Shown here piece by piece: positions 1-7,000 of a stretch of 16,043 nt of DNA. Origin of the DNA: Oscillospiraceae bacterium (GTDB lineage Bacteria > Bacillota_A > Clostridia > Oscillospirales > Oscillospiraceae); the NCBI GenBank assembly GCA_017398105.1, contig JAFQHF010000033.1:1-16043 (forward strand), given 5' to 3'. The first letter of the stretch is position 1. Each line of letters begins with the position of its first letter. Below the pieces are notes generated by a model that did no database searches, had not been told where the DNA came from, and saw only the letters and a program-made list of their open reading frames with translations. Both the position numbers and the translations under genes were made by a program.

Positions 1-48
1 TCGCATAGGATTACGGCGAAATTGAAACTTTGTACTGCAGCAATCCCT

Positions 49-101
49 CAGTCAGATCACGCTTGCAGCGTAATCTGACAGCTCCCTTTACACAAGGGAG
101 C
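49..101. repeat. Double-hairpin dispersed-type repeat
   Basis: Two adjacent hairpins. The first pairs 51-62 with 68-79 (one mismatch). The second pairs 81-88 with 94-101 perfectly around a 5-nt loop. No ORF here looks genuine. From general knowledge, similar double hairpins are scattered between genes in Oscillospiraceae genomes, but this window has only one copy, so family membership is inferred. It lies beyond the 3' end of the minus-strand diguanylate cyclase gene and could affect its transcript end. Confidence 0.55.
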
Positions 102-124
102 CTTGGGCGCTCCCGCGCCAGAGG

Positions 125-189
125 TTTTTTGACACGCTGAAGGCGGCGGAAGGAATTTTCCTTCCGCCGCCTCAGTCTGTCAAAAAGTC
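125..189. repeat. Long near-perfect inverted repeat
   Basis: The inner stem pairs 141-153 with 160-172 perfectly (13 bp) around an A/T-rich 6-nt loop. It extends outward with two mismatches through TTTTTGACA on the left and TGTCAAAAA on the right, giving roughly a 29-bp arm. The T and A runs pair within the stem base, so this is not a textbook one-directional terminator. It could still act as a bidirectional transcript end or 3' stabiliser for the diguanylate cyclase gene to its right. Confidence 0.6.
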
Positions 190-210
190 TGTGCCGGTGA
201 TCATGCTGCT

Positions 211-234
211 GTAGGGGAGGGTCTTGACCCTCCC
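211..234 (+). repeat. GTAG-headed REP-like hairpin, copy 1
   Basis: GTAG at 211-214 is followed at once by a perfect 9-bp stem (215-223 with 226-234) around a TT centre. It belongs to a family of hairpins in this window that all have GTAG directly at the foot of a stem beginning GGGAGG, GGGCGG or a close variant. Confidence 0.7.
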
Positions 235-283
235 TAAAACCAGAACAATTGCGTGCTAAAAACAGATAGAATATTGACAAAAT

Positions 284-1903
284 TTATTGTGCGTCTTGCT
301 TCCGGGCGTACCAGAGCTGCTTGCTGCGGTACATGTCTTCGTCTGCCAGACGGAACAGTTCCGCGCGGGAAATACCGGGATGCTCTGCAGACAGGGCTGC
401 ACCCAGAGCGAAATGGACAGGCAGCTCCGGGGTTTCTGCGTTGTATTTTTCTCCGGCGCGGAGCAGATTCCGGATCTGTTCATCCAGCTGGGCGCGGCCG
501 ATACCGGGAATGGCCGCGGCAAATTCATCGCCGCCCCAGCGGCAGATCACACTGCTGCGGGGCAGGGTGCTGCGTAAAATGGCGGAGAGCGCATAGATCA
601 TCCGGTCTCCGGCATCATGGCCCAGTGTGTCGTTGACCTGCTTCAGTCCGTTCAGATCGATGACCAGAATGGCGTAAGGCTCCGGCAGAGGGATATCACT
701 GTGCATCAGCTCATTCCACCGGGCACGGTTTTCCAGTCCGGTGCGGCTGTCGATGTAAGCCTTCCGGGTGGATTCCTGGACATTTTTGAGAAATACGATC
801 AATGTATAAACAATAAAGCTCAGGATCGCAAAGCTCAGAAGGCCGTTGTCGTTATTTTTGTAATAGAGCAGCAGATCCACGCCGATGCCCGCAAACAGAA
901 GGATCAGCAGCCGCCAGGAAGGGAGAACACCCCATTTTTTATCCCTGATCCAATTCACCAGGGCTGTCAGGGGAATCGAAAAAATGGCTGCGACCAGAAG
1001 AATATGACTGAAGCTCAGATTTTGCCGGATCTCAGCAAGGCCGAAGATCTGCAGGAAAAGAACGGCCAGACAGACAAGGGAAGCGCCGCAGGAAAGCAGC
1101 AGAATCAGTCCGTCCTTCTGCTTCTCAAAAAGGGTGCTGAAATACATCAGAAGGCATACGCTGCACAAAAACAGCGCGCCGACACTGATGTATCCGATTG
1201 CCATGGACGCTTCCGGCAGCAGCAGTGATGCGGATTTCAGATCCGTAATTTTCCACAAGCCCAGGGAGATGGAAAACAGGCTCAGATAAGCCAGTCCGCT
1301 GTTTCCTGTCTTCAGGATGAACCGGAAATACGCGGATACGCCTGCCATAAACAAACCCACGAGAATGCTCAGTGCGCAAAGCACCAGCAGCGGCAGCTCG
1401 CCGGTGAGAATGTCCAGAATCATGGCATCCTGGGCGCCAAACAAAAATTCCGGAGTCTTGCCCAGGGCGGCATCAAACATGGGGGTCAGAACCACAGTAA
1501 CGGTCTGACCGGCCCGTTCCGGCCCTGCATAAACGGAGCACCAGTTGCTGCTGACATTCCTGCCGATGCGGTTATCCTCCGCTCCGGTGAGGCTGTAGAC
1601 CAGCGCATCGTCAAAGTAGACCTGGATTTCGTGGTGGGAAATAGTAAACAGAAGGCTGCTTCCTGTTATTTCCTCCGGCTCCAATACCCATCGGTAAACC
1701 TTCCGCAGGCCGATGGGGGCAGTGCCGTCGGAAACCAGTTCCGTCTGCACACCGGTGACGACCTCATATCCCCGGGGCGTATCAGCCCGGTAGACGGTCG
1801 TGCGTTCTGCGGCGCCCATATAAAGGAAGAAAGCAAAAAAGGCTGCCAGAGTCACGGAAAACAGCACGACAGCAATATTTTTGGTTCGGTTTTGGCTTTT
1901 CAT
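284..1903 (-). CDS. Membrane-anchored diguanylate cyclase (GGDEF)
   Basis: Predicted to make cyclic di-GMP from two GTP at the inner face of the membrane. From the ATG at 1903 (539 aa), residues 8-30 form a membrane segment after a Lys/Arg-rich start. Residues 31-160 look extracytoplasmic. About 165-375 hold several membrane segments resembling a 7TM sensor, and about 380-535 form the GGDEF domain. It shows DSRTGLENR, DLNGLKQVND with LGHDAGD, and an intact GGDEF at 457-461. The RxxD inhibitory site before GGDEF is missing (P and S at the expected R and D positions). No EAL domain is present. An in-frame TTG at 1939 would add 12 residues; I prefer the ATG because it gives a normal signal-anchor start, though neither start has a strong ribosome binding site. 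The sensed signal is unknown. It is divergent from the phosphopantetheinyl transferase gene. Confidence 0.88.
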   Translation of the reverse strand: MKSQNRTKNIAVVLFSVTLAAFFAFFLYMGAAERTTVYRADTPRGYEVVTGVQTELVSDGTAPIGLRKVYRWVLEPEEITGSSLLFTISHHEIQVYFDDALVYSLTGAEDNRIGRNVSSNWCSVYAGPERAGQTVTVVLTPMFDAALGKTPEFLFGAQDAMILDILTGELPLLVLCALSILVGLFMAGVSAYFRFILKTGNSGLAYLSLFSISLGLWKITDLKSASLLLPEASMAIGYISVGALFLCSVCLLMYFSTLFEKQKDGLILLLSCGASLVCLAVLFLQIFGLAEIRQNLSFSHILLVAAIFSIPLTALVNWIRDKKWGVLPSWRLLILLFAGIGVDLLLYYKNNDNGLLSFAILSFIVYTLIVFLKNVQESTRKAYIDSRTGLENRARWNELMHSDIPLPEPYAILVIDLNGLKQVNDTLGHDAGDRMIYALSAILRSTLPRSSVICRWGGDEFAAAIPGIGRAQLDEQIRNLLRAGEKYNAETPELPVHFALGAALSAEHPGISRAELFRLADEDMYRSKQLWYARKQDAQ

Positions 1904-1918
1904 AAGCAAATGGGCAAT

Positions 1919-1984
1919 CGAAAAACGCCCCTTTTGCAATTGGGAAGAACAGTTCCGCCCAAATCATAAAGAAAGCGTTTTCGC
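1919..1984 (-). promoter_or_regulatory. Possible leader hairpin of diguanylate cyclase mRNA
   Basis: In the untranslated leader, 1975-1983 can pair with 1919-1928 (about 9 bp with a bulge). Inside, 1940-1944 pairs with 1958-1962. The fold would bury the alternative TTG start at 1939. No cyclic di-GMP riboswitch consensus was recognised. It may be a simple structured leader or chance. Confidence 0.25.
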
Positions 1985-2044
1985 AGACCGCCAGATCCTT
2001 GTAAAGTATATGATCCCAATCGTGAGAACGTTGTCGTTAAGGGT

Positions 2045-2073
2045 ATTATATCTTCCGTGGGGGAAATTTTCAA
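2045..2073 (-). promoter_or_regulatory. Sigma-70-type promoter for diguanylate cyclase
   Basis: Read on the minus strand: TTGAAA (2073-2068), a 17-nt spacer, and a perfect TATAAT (2050-2045). Transcription would start near 2038, leaving a leader of about 135 nt before the ATG at 1903. Confidence 0.65.
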
Positions 2074-2103
2074 CCTTCCCGCAAATATTTTTCCGGCGAA
2101 GCA

Positions 2104-2132
2104 TTGACACTTGGAAAAAAGAATGATATATG
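2104..2132 (+). promoter_or_regulatory. Promoter for phosphopantetheinyl transferase
   Basis: Consensus TTGACA (2104-2109), a 17-nt spacer and TATATG (2127-2132). Transcription would start near 2139, about 40 nt before the ATG at 2178. Confidence 0.6.
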
Positions 2133-2177
2133 TGTCAGATGTGATTCATGCAGAAGACGTATTCTTGAGGAGGCCGT

Positions 2178-2783
2178 ATGATCCATATACTGTGTGCAGA
2201 TATCTGCGCTGCGGACAAAGACTGCTATCGCCGTCTCTATGAAGGGGCTTCCCCGGAGCGGAAAAAACGGGCGGACCGCTACCTGCGGCAGGAAGACAGG
2301 CTGCGCTGTGTGACAGCACATGCCCTGCTGAAACGGGTGCTGGGTTCGGCGGAATTCCGGGTCGGACAGAAGGGAAACGGAAAGCCGTATATCATAGACA
2401 GGGAAGATTTTCACTACAACCTTTCCCATTCCGGCCGCTATGTGGTGATCGCCTGGGGCGGGGCCGAGGTGGGTGTGGATGTACAGCAGCAGAATGCTGC
2501 CGTCAATATGGAAGCCATTGCCGGACGGTTTTTTACCGCCGATGAGCAGGCCTATATCGGCACAGACCTTCTGCGCTTTTATGAAATCTGGACAAAAAAG
2601 GAAAGCTATCTGAAATATACCGGCAAGGGACTGCAGACGGATCTGCGCTCCTTCAGCACCCTGATACCGGATCCCAAAATCCGATACCATCACCGGCATC
2701 TGGAGGGCGGATACAGCCTGTGCCTGTGTACGACGGACGGCGATGACACCTTTGAACTGCTGGATGTGCGGCAGCTCACATAA
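2178..2783 (+). CDS. 4'-phosphopantetheinyl transferase, Sfp type
   Basis: Moves the phosphopantetheine arm of coenzyme A onto a serine of acyl- or peptidyl-carrier proteins. The 201-aa product carries the family landmarks: GKPY (68-71), FHYNLSHSG (78-86), GVDVQ (99-103) and the WTKKESYLKYTGKGL block (138-152). In Sfp, metal is held by the D and E of GIDIE plus the E of WxxKE. Here D101 and E142 are kept but the middle ligand is Q103. GAGGAGG (2167-2173) sits 4 nt before the ATG, and a consensus promoter lies upstream. The gene stands alone between its promoter and terminator, with no polyketide or peptide synthetase gene in view, so its carrier protein cannot be named. The length is slightly short for Sfp (about 220 aa) but complete. 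Confidence 0.9.
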   Translation: MIHILCADICAADKDCYRRLYEGASPERKKRADRYLRQEDRLRCVTAHALLKRVLGSAEFRVGQKGNGKPYIIDREDFHYNLSHSGRYVVIAWGGAEVGVDVQQQNAAVNMEAIAGRFFTADEQAYIGTDLLRFYEIWTKKESYLKYTGKGLQTDLRSFSTLIPDPKIRYHHRHLEGGYSLCLCTTDGDDTFELLDVRQLT

Positions 2784-2800
2784 AAAATACCGCTTACAGC

Positions 2801-2836
2801 AAACCGGAGCAGGATCAAACCTGCTCCGGTTTTTTG
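2801..2836 (+). terminator. Rho-independent terminator
   Basis: A perfect 13-bp stem (2801-2813 with 2820-2832) around a 6-nt loop, running into a T stretch at 2830-2835. It begins 18 nt after the phosphopantetheinyl transferase stop codon. Confidence 0.9.
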
Positions 2837-2900
2837 CGGTTACTTTGTGATGTGCTTGCCGGGTTGACTCAGCGATGTATCAATTTACAGAGTCCGTTGC

Positions 2901-2926
2901 AGAGGAGGGGCAGGACCCTCCTCTAC
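2901..2926 (-). repeat. GTAG-headed REP-like hairpin, copy 2
   Basis: On the minus strand GTAG (2926-2923) is followed by a stem pairing 2916-2922 with 2903-2909 around a 6-nt loop. The next two base pairs outward also match if the TAG-side bases are included. It lies just past the 3' end of the minus-strand phosphate transporter gene and has no T run, so it is a repeat rather than an obvious terminator. Confidence 0.65.
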
Positions 2927-2954
2927 GTTTATCTGCTAAATTGTATGGGGTCGA

Positions 2955-4727
2955 TCAGGGTTCTTCCGGGAAGACGTACTGGGCCTTGTACCGGGCGAAG
3001 CGTTCGGCGTAGGCGGCGCTTTCGCTCAGCTCACCGGCCTTCAGGGCGTTCAGATATTCGTGGGCTTCCAGCTTGCCCTCGGCTACCTGCAGGATTTCCA
3101 CGGCCACGTTGGAGCAGTGGTCGGCGGTGCGCTCGAAGGCGGTCAGCAGATCGTCCAGAACGAAGCCGTATTCCACACTGCATTCACCGTCCCGCAGGCG
3201 GCGGATATGCCGGGACTTGACTTCACGGACCAGGGTGTCGATGACCTGCTCCTGGGGCTCCACCTTCAGGGCCAGCTCCCGGTCAAAGCTCCGGTAGGCG
3301 GCGTTGGTGCGCTCCAGCACATCCTGCACGGCCCGGCTCAGGATCTCCAGCTCGGCCCTGGCCTGGGCGGAGAAGCTGATTTCCTTGTCATGCATTTCCT
3401 GGGCGGCCTTGCCGATGGATACCGCGTGGTCGGCGATCCGTTCGATATCGGCCACGGTATACAGCAGGGTGTTCAGGATGCGGTTGTCGGAAACGGACAG
3501 ATTCATGCCGGAAAGCTGCACCAGGTAGGTGCCCAGGGCGTCCTGATAGCGGTCGGTCTTATCCTCGATGGCGCGAACCTGCTCCAGAAGCTTTGCATCA
3601 TAGTTCCGGGTCAGACCCATGGCCATGGTCACTGCCCGGGCGGAATCGGCAGCCATTTCGGCGGCGATTTCCTGAGAGCGCTGGATCGCCACGGCTGGGG
3701 TGGCCAGCAGACGCTCGTCCAGCAGGGCCTGCTCCTGAGGTGTCTGTTCACTGGGGATCACCAGGTAGGCCAGCTTCACCAGCAGGCCGTTCAGGGGCAT
3801 CAGCACCAGGGTGGCGGCCACGTTGAAGCAGGTATGGATCACTGCGATATGCCAGGCGGAGGCGGTATCATTCAGGAATTTCCAGTCAATGAACAAGCCC
3901 AGACCGTAGAAGATGATCACAAACAGGGCAACGCCCACCACATTGAACAGCAGATGCACCACGGCGGTGCGGCGTGCGTTCCGGTTGGCGCCGATGGAGC
4001 CCATCATGGCGGTGACGGTGGTGCCGATGTTCTGGCCCAGAATCACGGGAATGGCGCTGCCGAAGGTCACCACGCCGGTGCCGCACAGGCCCTGCAGGAT
4101 ACCCACGGAGGCGGAGGAGGACTGGATGACGCCCGTCAGCACGGCACCGAAGAGGATGCCGATCAGGGGGTTGGAGAAGGAGATCATCAGCCTGGCGAAC
4201 CAGGGCTCGTTTTCCAGGAATTCCATGGAGGAGCTCATCAGATCCATACCGGTCATCAGCGCCATGAAGCCCAGCAGAATGGTGCCGATGCTCTTCTTCT
4301 TTTCACTCTTGGTGAACATATACAGCACAATGCCGATGGTGCCCAGGACGGGGGACAGGGTGGAGGGCTTGAACAGCTGAACCAGGAAGCTGTCGCCTTC
4401 CAGTCCGCTTAAGGAAAGAATCCAGGCGGTGACGGTGGTGCCGATGTTGGCACCCATGATGACACCAACGGCCTGCTTCAATGTCATAATGCCAGAGTTG
4501 ACGAAGCCGACGACCATGACCGTTGTTGCGGAGGAGGACTGGATCACGGCCGTAACCGCCAGACCCAGCAGGAAGCCCCTGAACACCGTGGAGCTCATTT
4601 TTGCCAGAATGGTCTGCAGTTTGCCGCCTGCGGTGCGTTCCAGGGCTTTGCCCATCACGTCCATGCCGAACAGGAACAGCGCAAGGCCGCCCAGCAGGGA
4701 AACAACTTTCAGAATATACATTGTCAT
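2955..4727 (-). CDS. Na+/phosphate cotransporter with PhoU-like tail
   Basis: Sodium-coupled phosphate transporter of the NptA/YjbB type (Na_Pi_cotrans family). The 590-aa protein has two inverted halves, each with the hallmark QSSS motif: QSSSATT (63-69) and QSSSASV (202-208). Each is followed by a matching GANIGTT (92-98) or GQNIGTT (231-237). Hydrophobic segments fill residues 1-325. The rest (about 345-580) is a charged helical PhoU-like region, thought in this family to regulate transport or link it to phosphate signalling. AAGGAG lies about 11 nt before the ATG, and a perfect TATAAT is about 50 nt upstream. Three TTTACA-like hexamers at an exact 11-bp period lie further upstream. The family includes both importers and exporters, so direction is not settled. 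Confidence 0.92.
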   Translation of the reverse strand: MTMYILKVVSLLGGLALFLFGMDVMGKALERTAGGKLQTILAKMSSTVFRGFLLGLAVTAVIQSSSATTVMVVGFVNSGIMTLKQAVGVIMGANIGTTVTAWILSLSGLEGDSFLVQLFKPSTLSPVLGTIGIVLYMFTKSEKKKSIGTILLGFMALMTGMDLMSSSMEFLENEPWFARLMISFSNPLIGILFGAVLTGVIQSSSASVGILQGLCGTGVVTFGSAIPVILGQNIGTTVTAMMGSIGANRNARRTAVVHLLFNVVGVALFVIIFYGLGLFIDWKFLNDTASAWHIAVIHTCFNVAATLVLMPLNGLLVKLAYLVIPSEQTPQEQALLDERLLATPAVAIQRSQEIAAEMAADSARAVTMAMGLTRNYDAKLLEQVRAIEDKTDRYQDALGTYLVQLSGMNLSVSDNRILNTLLYTVADIERIADHAVSIGKAAQEMHDKEISFSAQARAELEILSRAVQDVLERTNAAYRSFDRELALKVEPQEQVIDTLVREVKSRHIRRLRDGECSVEYGFVLDDLLTAFERTADHCSNVAVEILQVAEGKLEAHEYLNALKAGELSESAAYAERFARYKAQYVFPEEP

Positions 4728-4774
4728 AAAAACGCGTTCTCCTTTTTTCTATTTTGCGCAGATTGACAAGGTAT

Positions 4775-4803
4775 ATTATAGAAATATTCCATCGGAGAAG
4801 CCA
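4775..4803 (-). promoter_or_regulatory. Promoter for Na+/phosphate cotransporter
   Basis: On the minus strand a perfect TATAAT (4780-4775) lies 47 nt before the start codon. The hexamer 17 nt upstream (TGGCTT, 4803-4798) is a poor -35, which is typical of promoters needing an activator. Confidence 0.5.
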
Positions 4804-4812
4804 CCGGGCATG

Positions 4813-4840
4813 TGAAAAACTCTCGTAAAATCTTTGTAAA
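4813..4840 (-). promoter_or_regulatory. Pho-box-like direct repeats
   Basis: On the minus strand TTTACA, TTTACG and TTTTCA start at 4840, 4829 and 4818, an exact 11-bp period with 5-nt gaps. They sit about 10 nt upstream of the weak -35 of the phosphate transporter promoter. Gram-positive PhoP and other OmpR-family regulators bind TTAACA-like hexamers with this period. Binding by PhoP here is inferred from the pattern and the target gene. Confidence 0.5.
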
Positions 4841-4917
4841 ATCCTGGCTCAGAAACGGTAAAGACCGGAAAATGACAGTGATTTGTTGGGTATATATTGC
4901 AGTGAAGCGGTTCCCGG

Positions 4918-4954
4918 AAAAAAACGGCAGGGCGGAGGAAAACCTCCGCCCTGC
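4918..4954 (-). terminator. Rho-independent terminator of plsY
   Basis: A perfect 12-bp GC-rich stem (4943-4954 with 4927-4938) with a 4-nt loop, followed on the minus strand by seven T (4924-4918). It begins 16 nt past the plsY stop codon. Confidence 0.9.
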
Positions 4955-4970
4955 AATAGGATTATTCGGT

Positions 4971-5588
4971 TCAGGACTTATCCCCGAAGACCTTGCTCAT
5001 GAATTCGTTGGTGTGCACCAGGTCGTTTTTGCTGAGGGTGCGCTTCAGGTTCGACCAGTGCATGGCGAATACCAGGGCGCAGGCGGCCAGCACCGCCAGA
5101 AGATCCATCCAGTCTCCGCTCTGGAACCAGACCAGCACCGGGAACAGAAAGCAGCCCACCATGGGGGCGATGACGCCGGTGTTGGTGATGAACATACCGG
5201 CAATGCCCAGGGCGATGATCACAAAGAACATCCAGGGCTTGTAGGCCAGGATCAGACCGCCGAAGGTCGCCAGTCCCTTGCCGCCCTGAAAACGCATAAA
5301 CACCGGGAAGCAGTGACCCAGAATGGCGCCGATGCTGGCAAGGATTCCCGCGATCCGCAGGGAAGGGAACAGCAGCTTTGCCAGCTTGAAGGACAGGAAG
5401 GACTTGAAAATATCAAAAATCAGAACAAAAATGCCCGCGGCCTTGCCCAGCACCAGAGCGGTATTGGTGGCGCCCAGATTTTTTGTGCCCTCCTGGGTCA
5501 GATCCACGTGCTTCTTTTTGGAGAGCCAGGAGGAGGGGCTGATGCAGCCGATAAAATAGCCCATGCCGAGGCTGAGAATTGCGTTCAT
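4971..5588 (-). CDS. plsY: Glycerol-3-phosphate acyltransferase PlsY
   Basis: Membrane enzyme that moves an acyl group from acyl-phosphate to glycerol-3-phosphate, giving lysophosphatidic acid, the first step of phospholipid synthesis. The 205-aa protein has the family length and its three cytoplasmic-loop motifs: ISPSSWLSK near residues 16-24, GTKNLGATN (34-42), and GHCFPVF with QGGKGLAT (91-108). Hydrophobic segments alternate throughout. The first motif reads SPSSW where many PlsY proteins have SIPFG or SIPSG, a mild divergence. GAAAGG lies about 10 nt before the ATG. A TTGCAA-17-TATAAT promoter and a strong terminator bracket it as a single-gene unit, divergent from the siroheme reductase gene. 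Confidence 0.92.
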   Translation of the reverse strand: MNAILSLGMGYFIGCISPSSWLSKKKHVDLTQEGTKNLGATNTALVLGKAAGIFVLIFDIFKSFLSFKLAKLLFPSLRIAGILASIGAILGHCFPVFMRFQGGKGLATFGGLILAYKPWMFFVIIALGIAGMFITNTGVIAPMVGCFLFPVLVWFQSGDWMDLLAVLAACALVFAMHWSNLKRTLSKNDLVHTNEFMSKVFGDKS

Positions 5589-5623
5589 AGAGAGTCTGCC
5601 TTTCCAGTTTTTGTATTGCTGCT

Positions 5624-5652
5624 ATTATACCCGTTTTTTTCGTATATTGCAA
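5624..5652 (-). promoter_or_regulatory. plsY promoter
   Basis: On the minus strand: TTGCAA (5652-5647), a 17-nt spacer, and a perfect TATAAT (5629-5624), 35 nt before the plsY ATG. The -35 is embedded in GGTTGCAA, shared with the divergent promoter at 5731. Confidence 0.75.
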
Positions 5653-5730
5653 CCCTGATTCCAAAAGAATGGACGATGGAGATCTTGCTGCCCGGCATCG
5701 GTTTTCGCAGAAAAAATGGCGGTATTTTGG

Positions 5731-5759
5731 TTGCAACCGGCTTCCCAGTATGCTATAAT
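5731..5759 (+). promoter_or_regulatory. Promoter of siroheme reductase gene
   Basis: TTGCAA (5731-5736), a 17-nt spacer, and a perfect TATAAT (5754-5759), 36 nt before the ATG. The -35 lies in the perfect 10-bp palindrome GGTTGCAACC (5729-5738). Confidence 0.75.
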
Positions 5760-5795
5760 AATGAAACAAATATGAAAAAGGAGCGCGATTTTACC

Positions 5796-6677
5796 ATGAG
5801 CAAGCTTTCTGCTGACGATATCAAGCGTGTCAAGGGCCTGGGCTGCCTCCAGGACAAGCGTTACGAGGATGTGTTCAATGTCCGCGTCATCACCCGCAAC
5901 GGCCGCATCACCACCGATGAGGTGCGCACCATTGCCGAGGCTGCGGATACCTACGGCTCCGGCAAGATTGCCATGACCTCCCGCCTGACCATTGAAATTC
6001 AGGGTGTCAAGTATGACAACATCGAGCCCATGATCGCCTTCCTCCGGGAAAAGGGCCTGGACTGCGGCGGCACCGGGGCCAAGGTTCGCCCTGTGGTCTC
6101 CTGCAAGGGCACTACCTGCCAGTACGGCCTTATTGACACCTTCTCCCTCAGCGAGAAGATCCATGAGAAGTTCTACATCGGCTATCACGGCGTAGCGCTG
6201 CCCCACAAGTTCAAGATCGCCGTGGGCGGCTGCCCCAACAACTGCGTCAAGCCCGAACTGAACGACCTGAGCGTCATCGGCCAGCGGTATCCTGCCGTGG
6301 ATCTTGACAAGTGCAAGGGCTGCAAGAAGTGCCAGGTGGAGGCAAGCTGCCCCATCAAGATTGCAAAAGTGGTGGACGGCAAGGTGGTCATCGACCCCGC
6401 TCTGTGCAACCACTGCGGCCGGTGCAGGGACAAGTGCCTGTTCGATGCCATCTCCTACACTGACGGCTACAAGGTCTCCATCGGCGGCCGCTGGGGCAAG
6501 AAGACTGCCACCGCCCAGCCTCTGAACTATGTCTTCACCACTGAGGATGAGGTTCTGGACATGGTGGAGAAGGTCATCTGCTTCTTCCGGGATGAGGGTA
6601 TCGCCGGTGAACGCTTTGCCGATACCATCAGCCGCCTGGGCTTCGATTATGTGGAAGCCAAGCTTCTGAACAAGTAA
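5796..6677 (+). CDS. Siroheme/[4Fe-4S] nitrite-sulfite reductase, AsrC-like
   Basis: Small redox enzyme of the nitrite/sulfite reductase superfamily, probably cytoplasmic, resembling the anaerobic sulfite reductase catalytic subunit AsrC. The 293-aa protein has an N-terminal ferredoxin-like half (about 20-90, with TSRLTIE at 61-67). The siroheme-cluster cysteines are C103/C108 and C146/C150 (GGCPNNC). A two-cluster ferredoxin insert has C173, C176, C179, C185 and C204, C207, C210, C214. The first pair is C-X4-C, whereas AsrC has C-X5-C. The frame is open back to 4812, but the ATG at 5796 is chosen because it follows AAGGAG (5778-5783), lies just after the promoter, and starts the conserved domain. 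No AsrA or AsrB partner gene is adjacent, so the electron donor and true substrate are unknown. Codon use is strongly biased, suggesting high expression. Confidence 0.85.
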   Translation: MSKLSADDIKRVKGLGCLQDKRYEDVFNVRVITRNGRITTDEVRTIAEAADTYGSGKIAMTSRLTIEIQGVKYDNIEPMIAFLREKGLDCGGTGAKVRPVVSCKGTTCQYGLIDTFSLSEKIHEKFYIGYHGVALPHKFKIAVGGCPNNCVKPELNDLSVIGQRYPAVDLDKCKGCKKCQVEASCPIKIAKVVDGKVVIDPALCNHCGRCRDKCLFDAISYTDGYKVSIGGRWGKKTATAQPLNYVFTTEDEVLDMVEKVICFFRDEGIAGERFADTISRLGFDYVEAKLLNK

Positions 6678-6722
6678 ACAACAGTCTGCCATACCGCCGA
6701 AGCGGTTCAACGGCCTTAAAAC

Positions 6723-6764
6723 GACTCCCCCTCTGAAAGACACAGAGGGGGAGTCTGTCTTTTT
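6723..6764 (+). terminator. Rho-independent terminator
   Basis: A perfect 13-bp stem (6723-6735 with 6743-6755), a 7-nt loop and a T-rich tail (6758-6764). It lies 45 nt after the siroheme reductase stop codon. Confidence 0.9.
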
Positions 6765-6770
6765 ACACGC

Positions 6771-6971
6771 TGTAGGGCGGGGTCATATGAATTATTGAAT
6801 GATTGCCCCCGGCAATCATCCGTATTACTGATTCGCTGCGCGGAGCACCACCCCGCCGACCCGCTATCGGTAAATGGCATGTGTGGTTTTAGCGTATTCG
6901 TTACATTCTGCACCGCTTTTCACCCGGGCAGTTCTGCAGCCTGATCGGCGGGGTCATGACCCCGCCCTACA
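6771..6971. repeat. MITE/BIME-like element with GTAG-headed ends
   Basis: A 201-bp non-coding stretch bounded by perfect 16-bp inverted repeats: TGTAGGGCGGGGTCAT at 6771-6786 and its reverse complement at 6956-6971. Both ends carry GTAG pointing inward from the outer edge, as in REP-like hairpins. The right end is itself a complete 20-bp palindrome (6947-6966). The left arm could instead pair with CCCCGCC at 6851-6857. Inside, 6799-6807 pairs with 6811-6819 (9 bp, 3-nt loop). It fills the gap upstream of the importer operon. No cobalamin-riboswitch consensus and no convincing promoter was found inside it. Confidence 0.6.
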
Positions 6972-7000
6972 ATATATTCCGCTGCAATGAGGTACTTCCT

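Noticed and set aside
1940..2040. Cyclic di-GMP riboswitch in the diguanylate cyclase leader
   Set aside because: The leader is long enough, but the conserved GEMM-I core sequence was not seen; only a simple hairpin is supported.
3060..4412. 450-codon open frame on the plus strand
   Set aside because: It lies wholly opposite the Na+/phosphate cotransporter gene and is His/Gln/Gly-rich with no recognisable domain, which is typical of an antisense shadow in GC-rich DNA.
4812..5795. N-terminal extension of the siroheme reductase frame
   Set aside because: The frame is open but runs opposite plsY, its terminator and its promoter. The conserved domain, ribosome binding site and promoter all point to the ATG at 5796.
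6786..7000. Cobalamin riboswitch upstream of the importer operon
   Set aside because: Considered because of the BtuF-like gene, but neither the B12-box core nor the other conserved stretches could be recognised on either strand. The region is explained by the inverted-repeat element.
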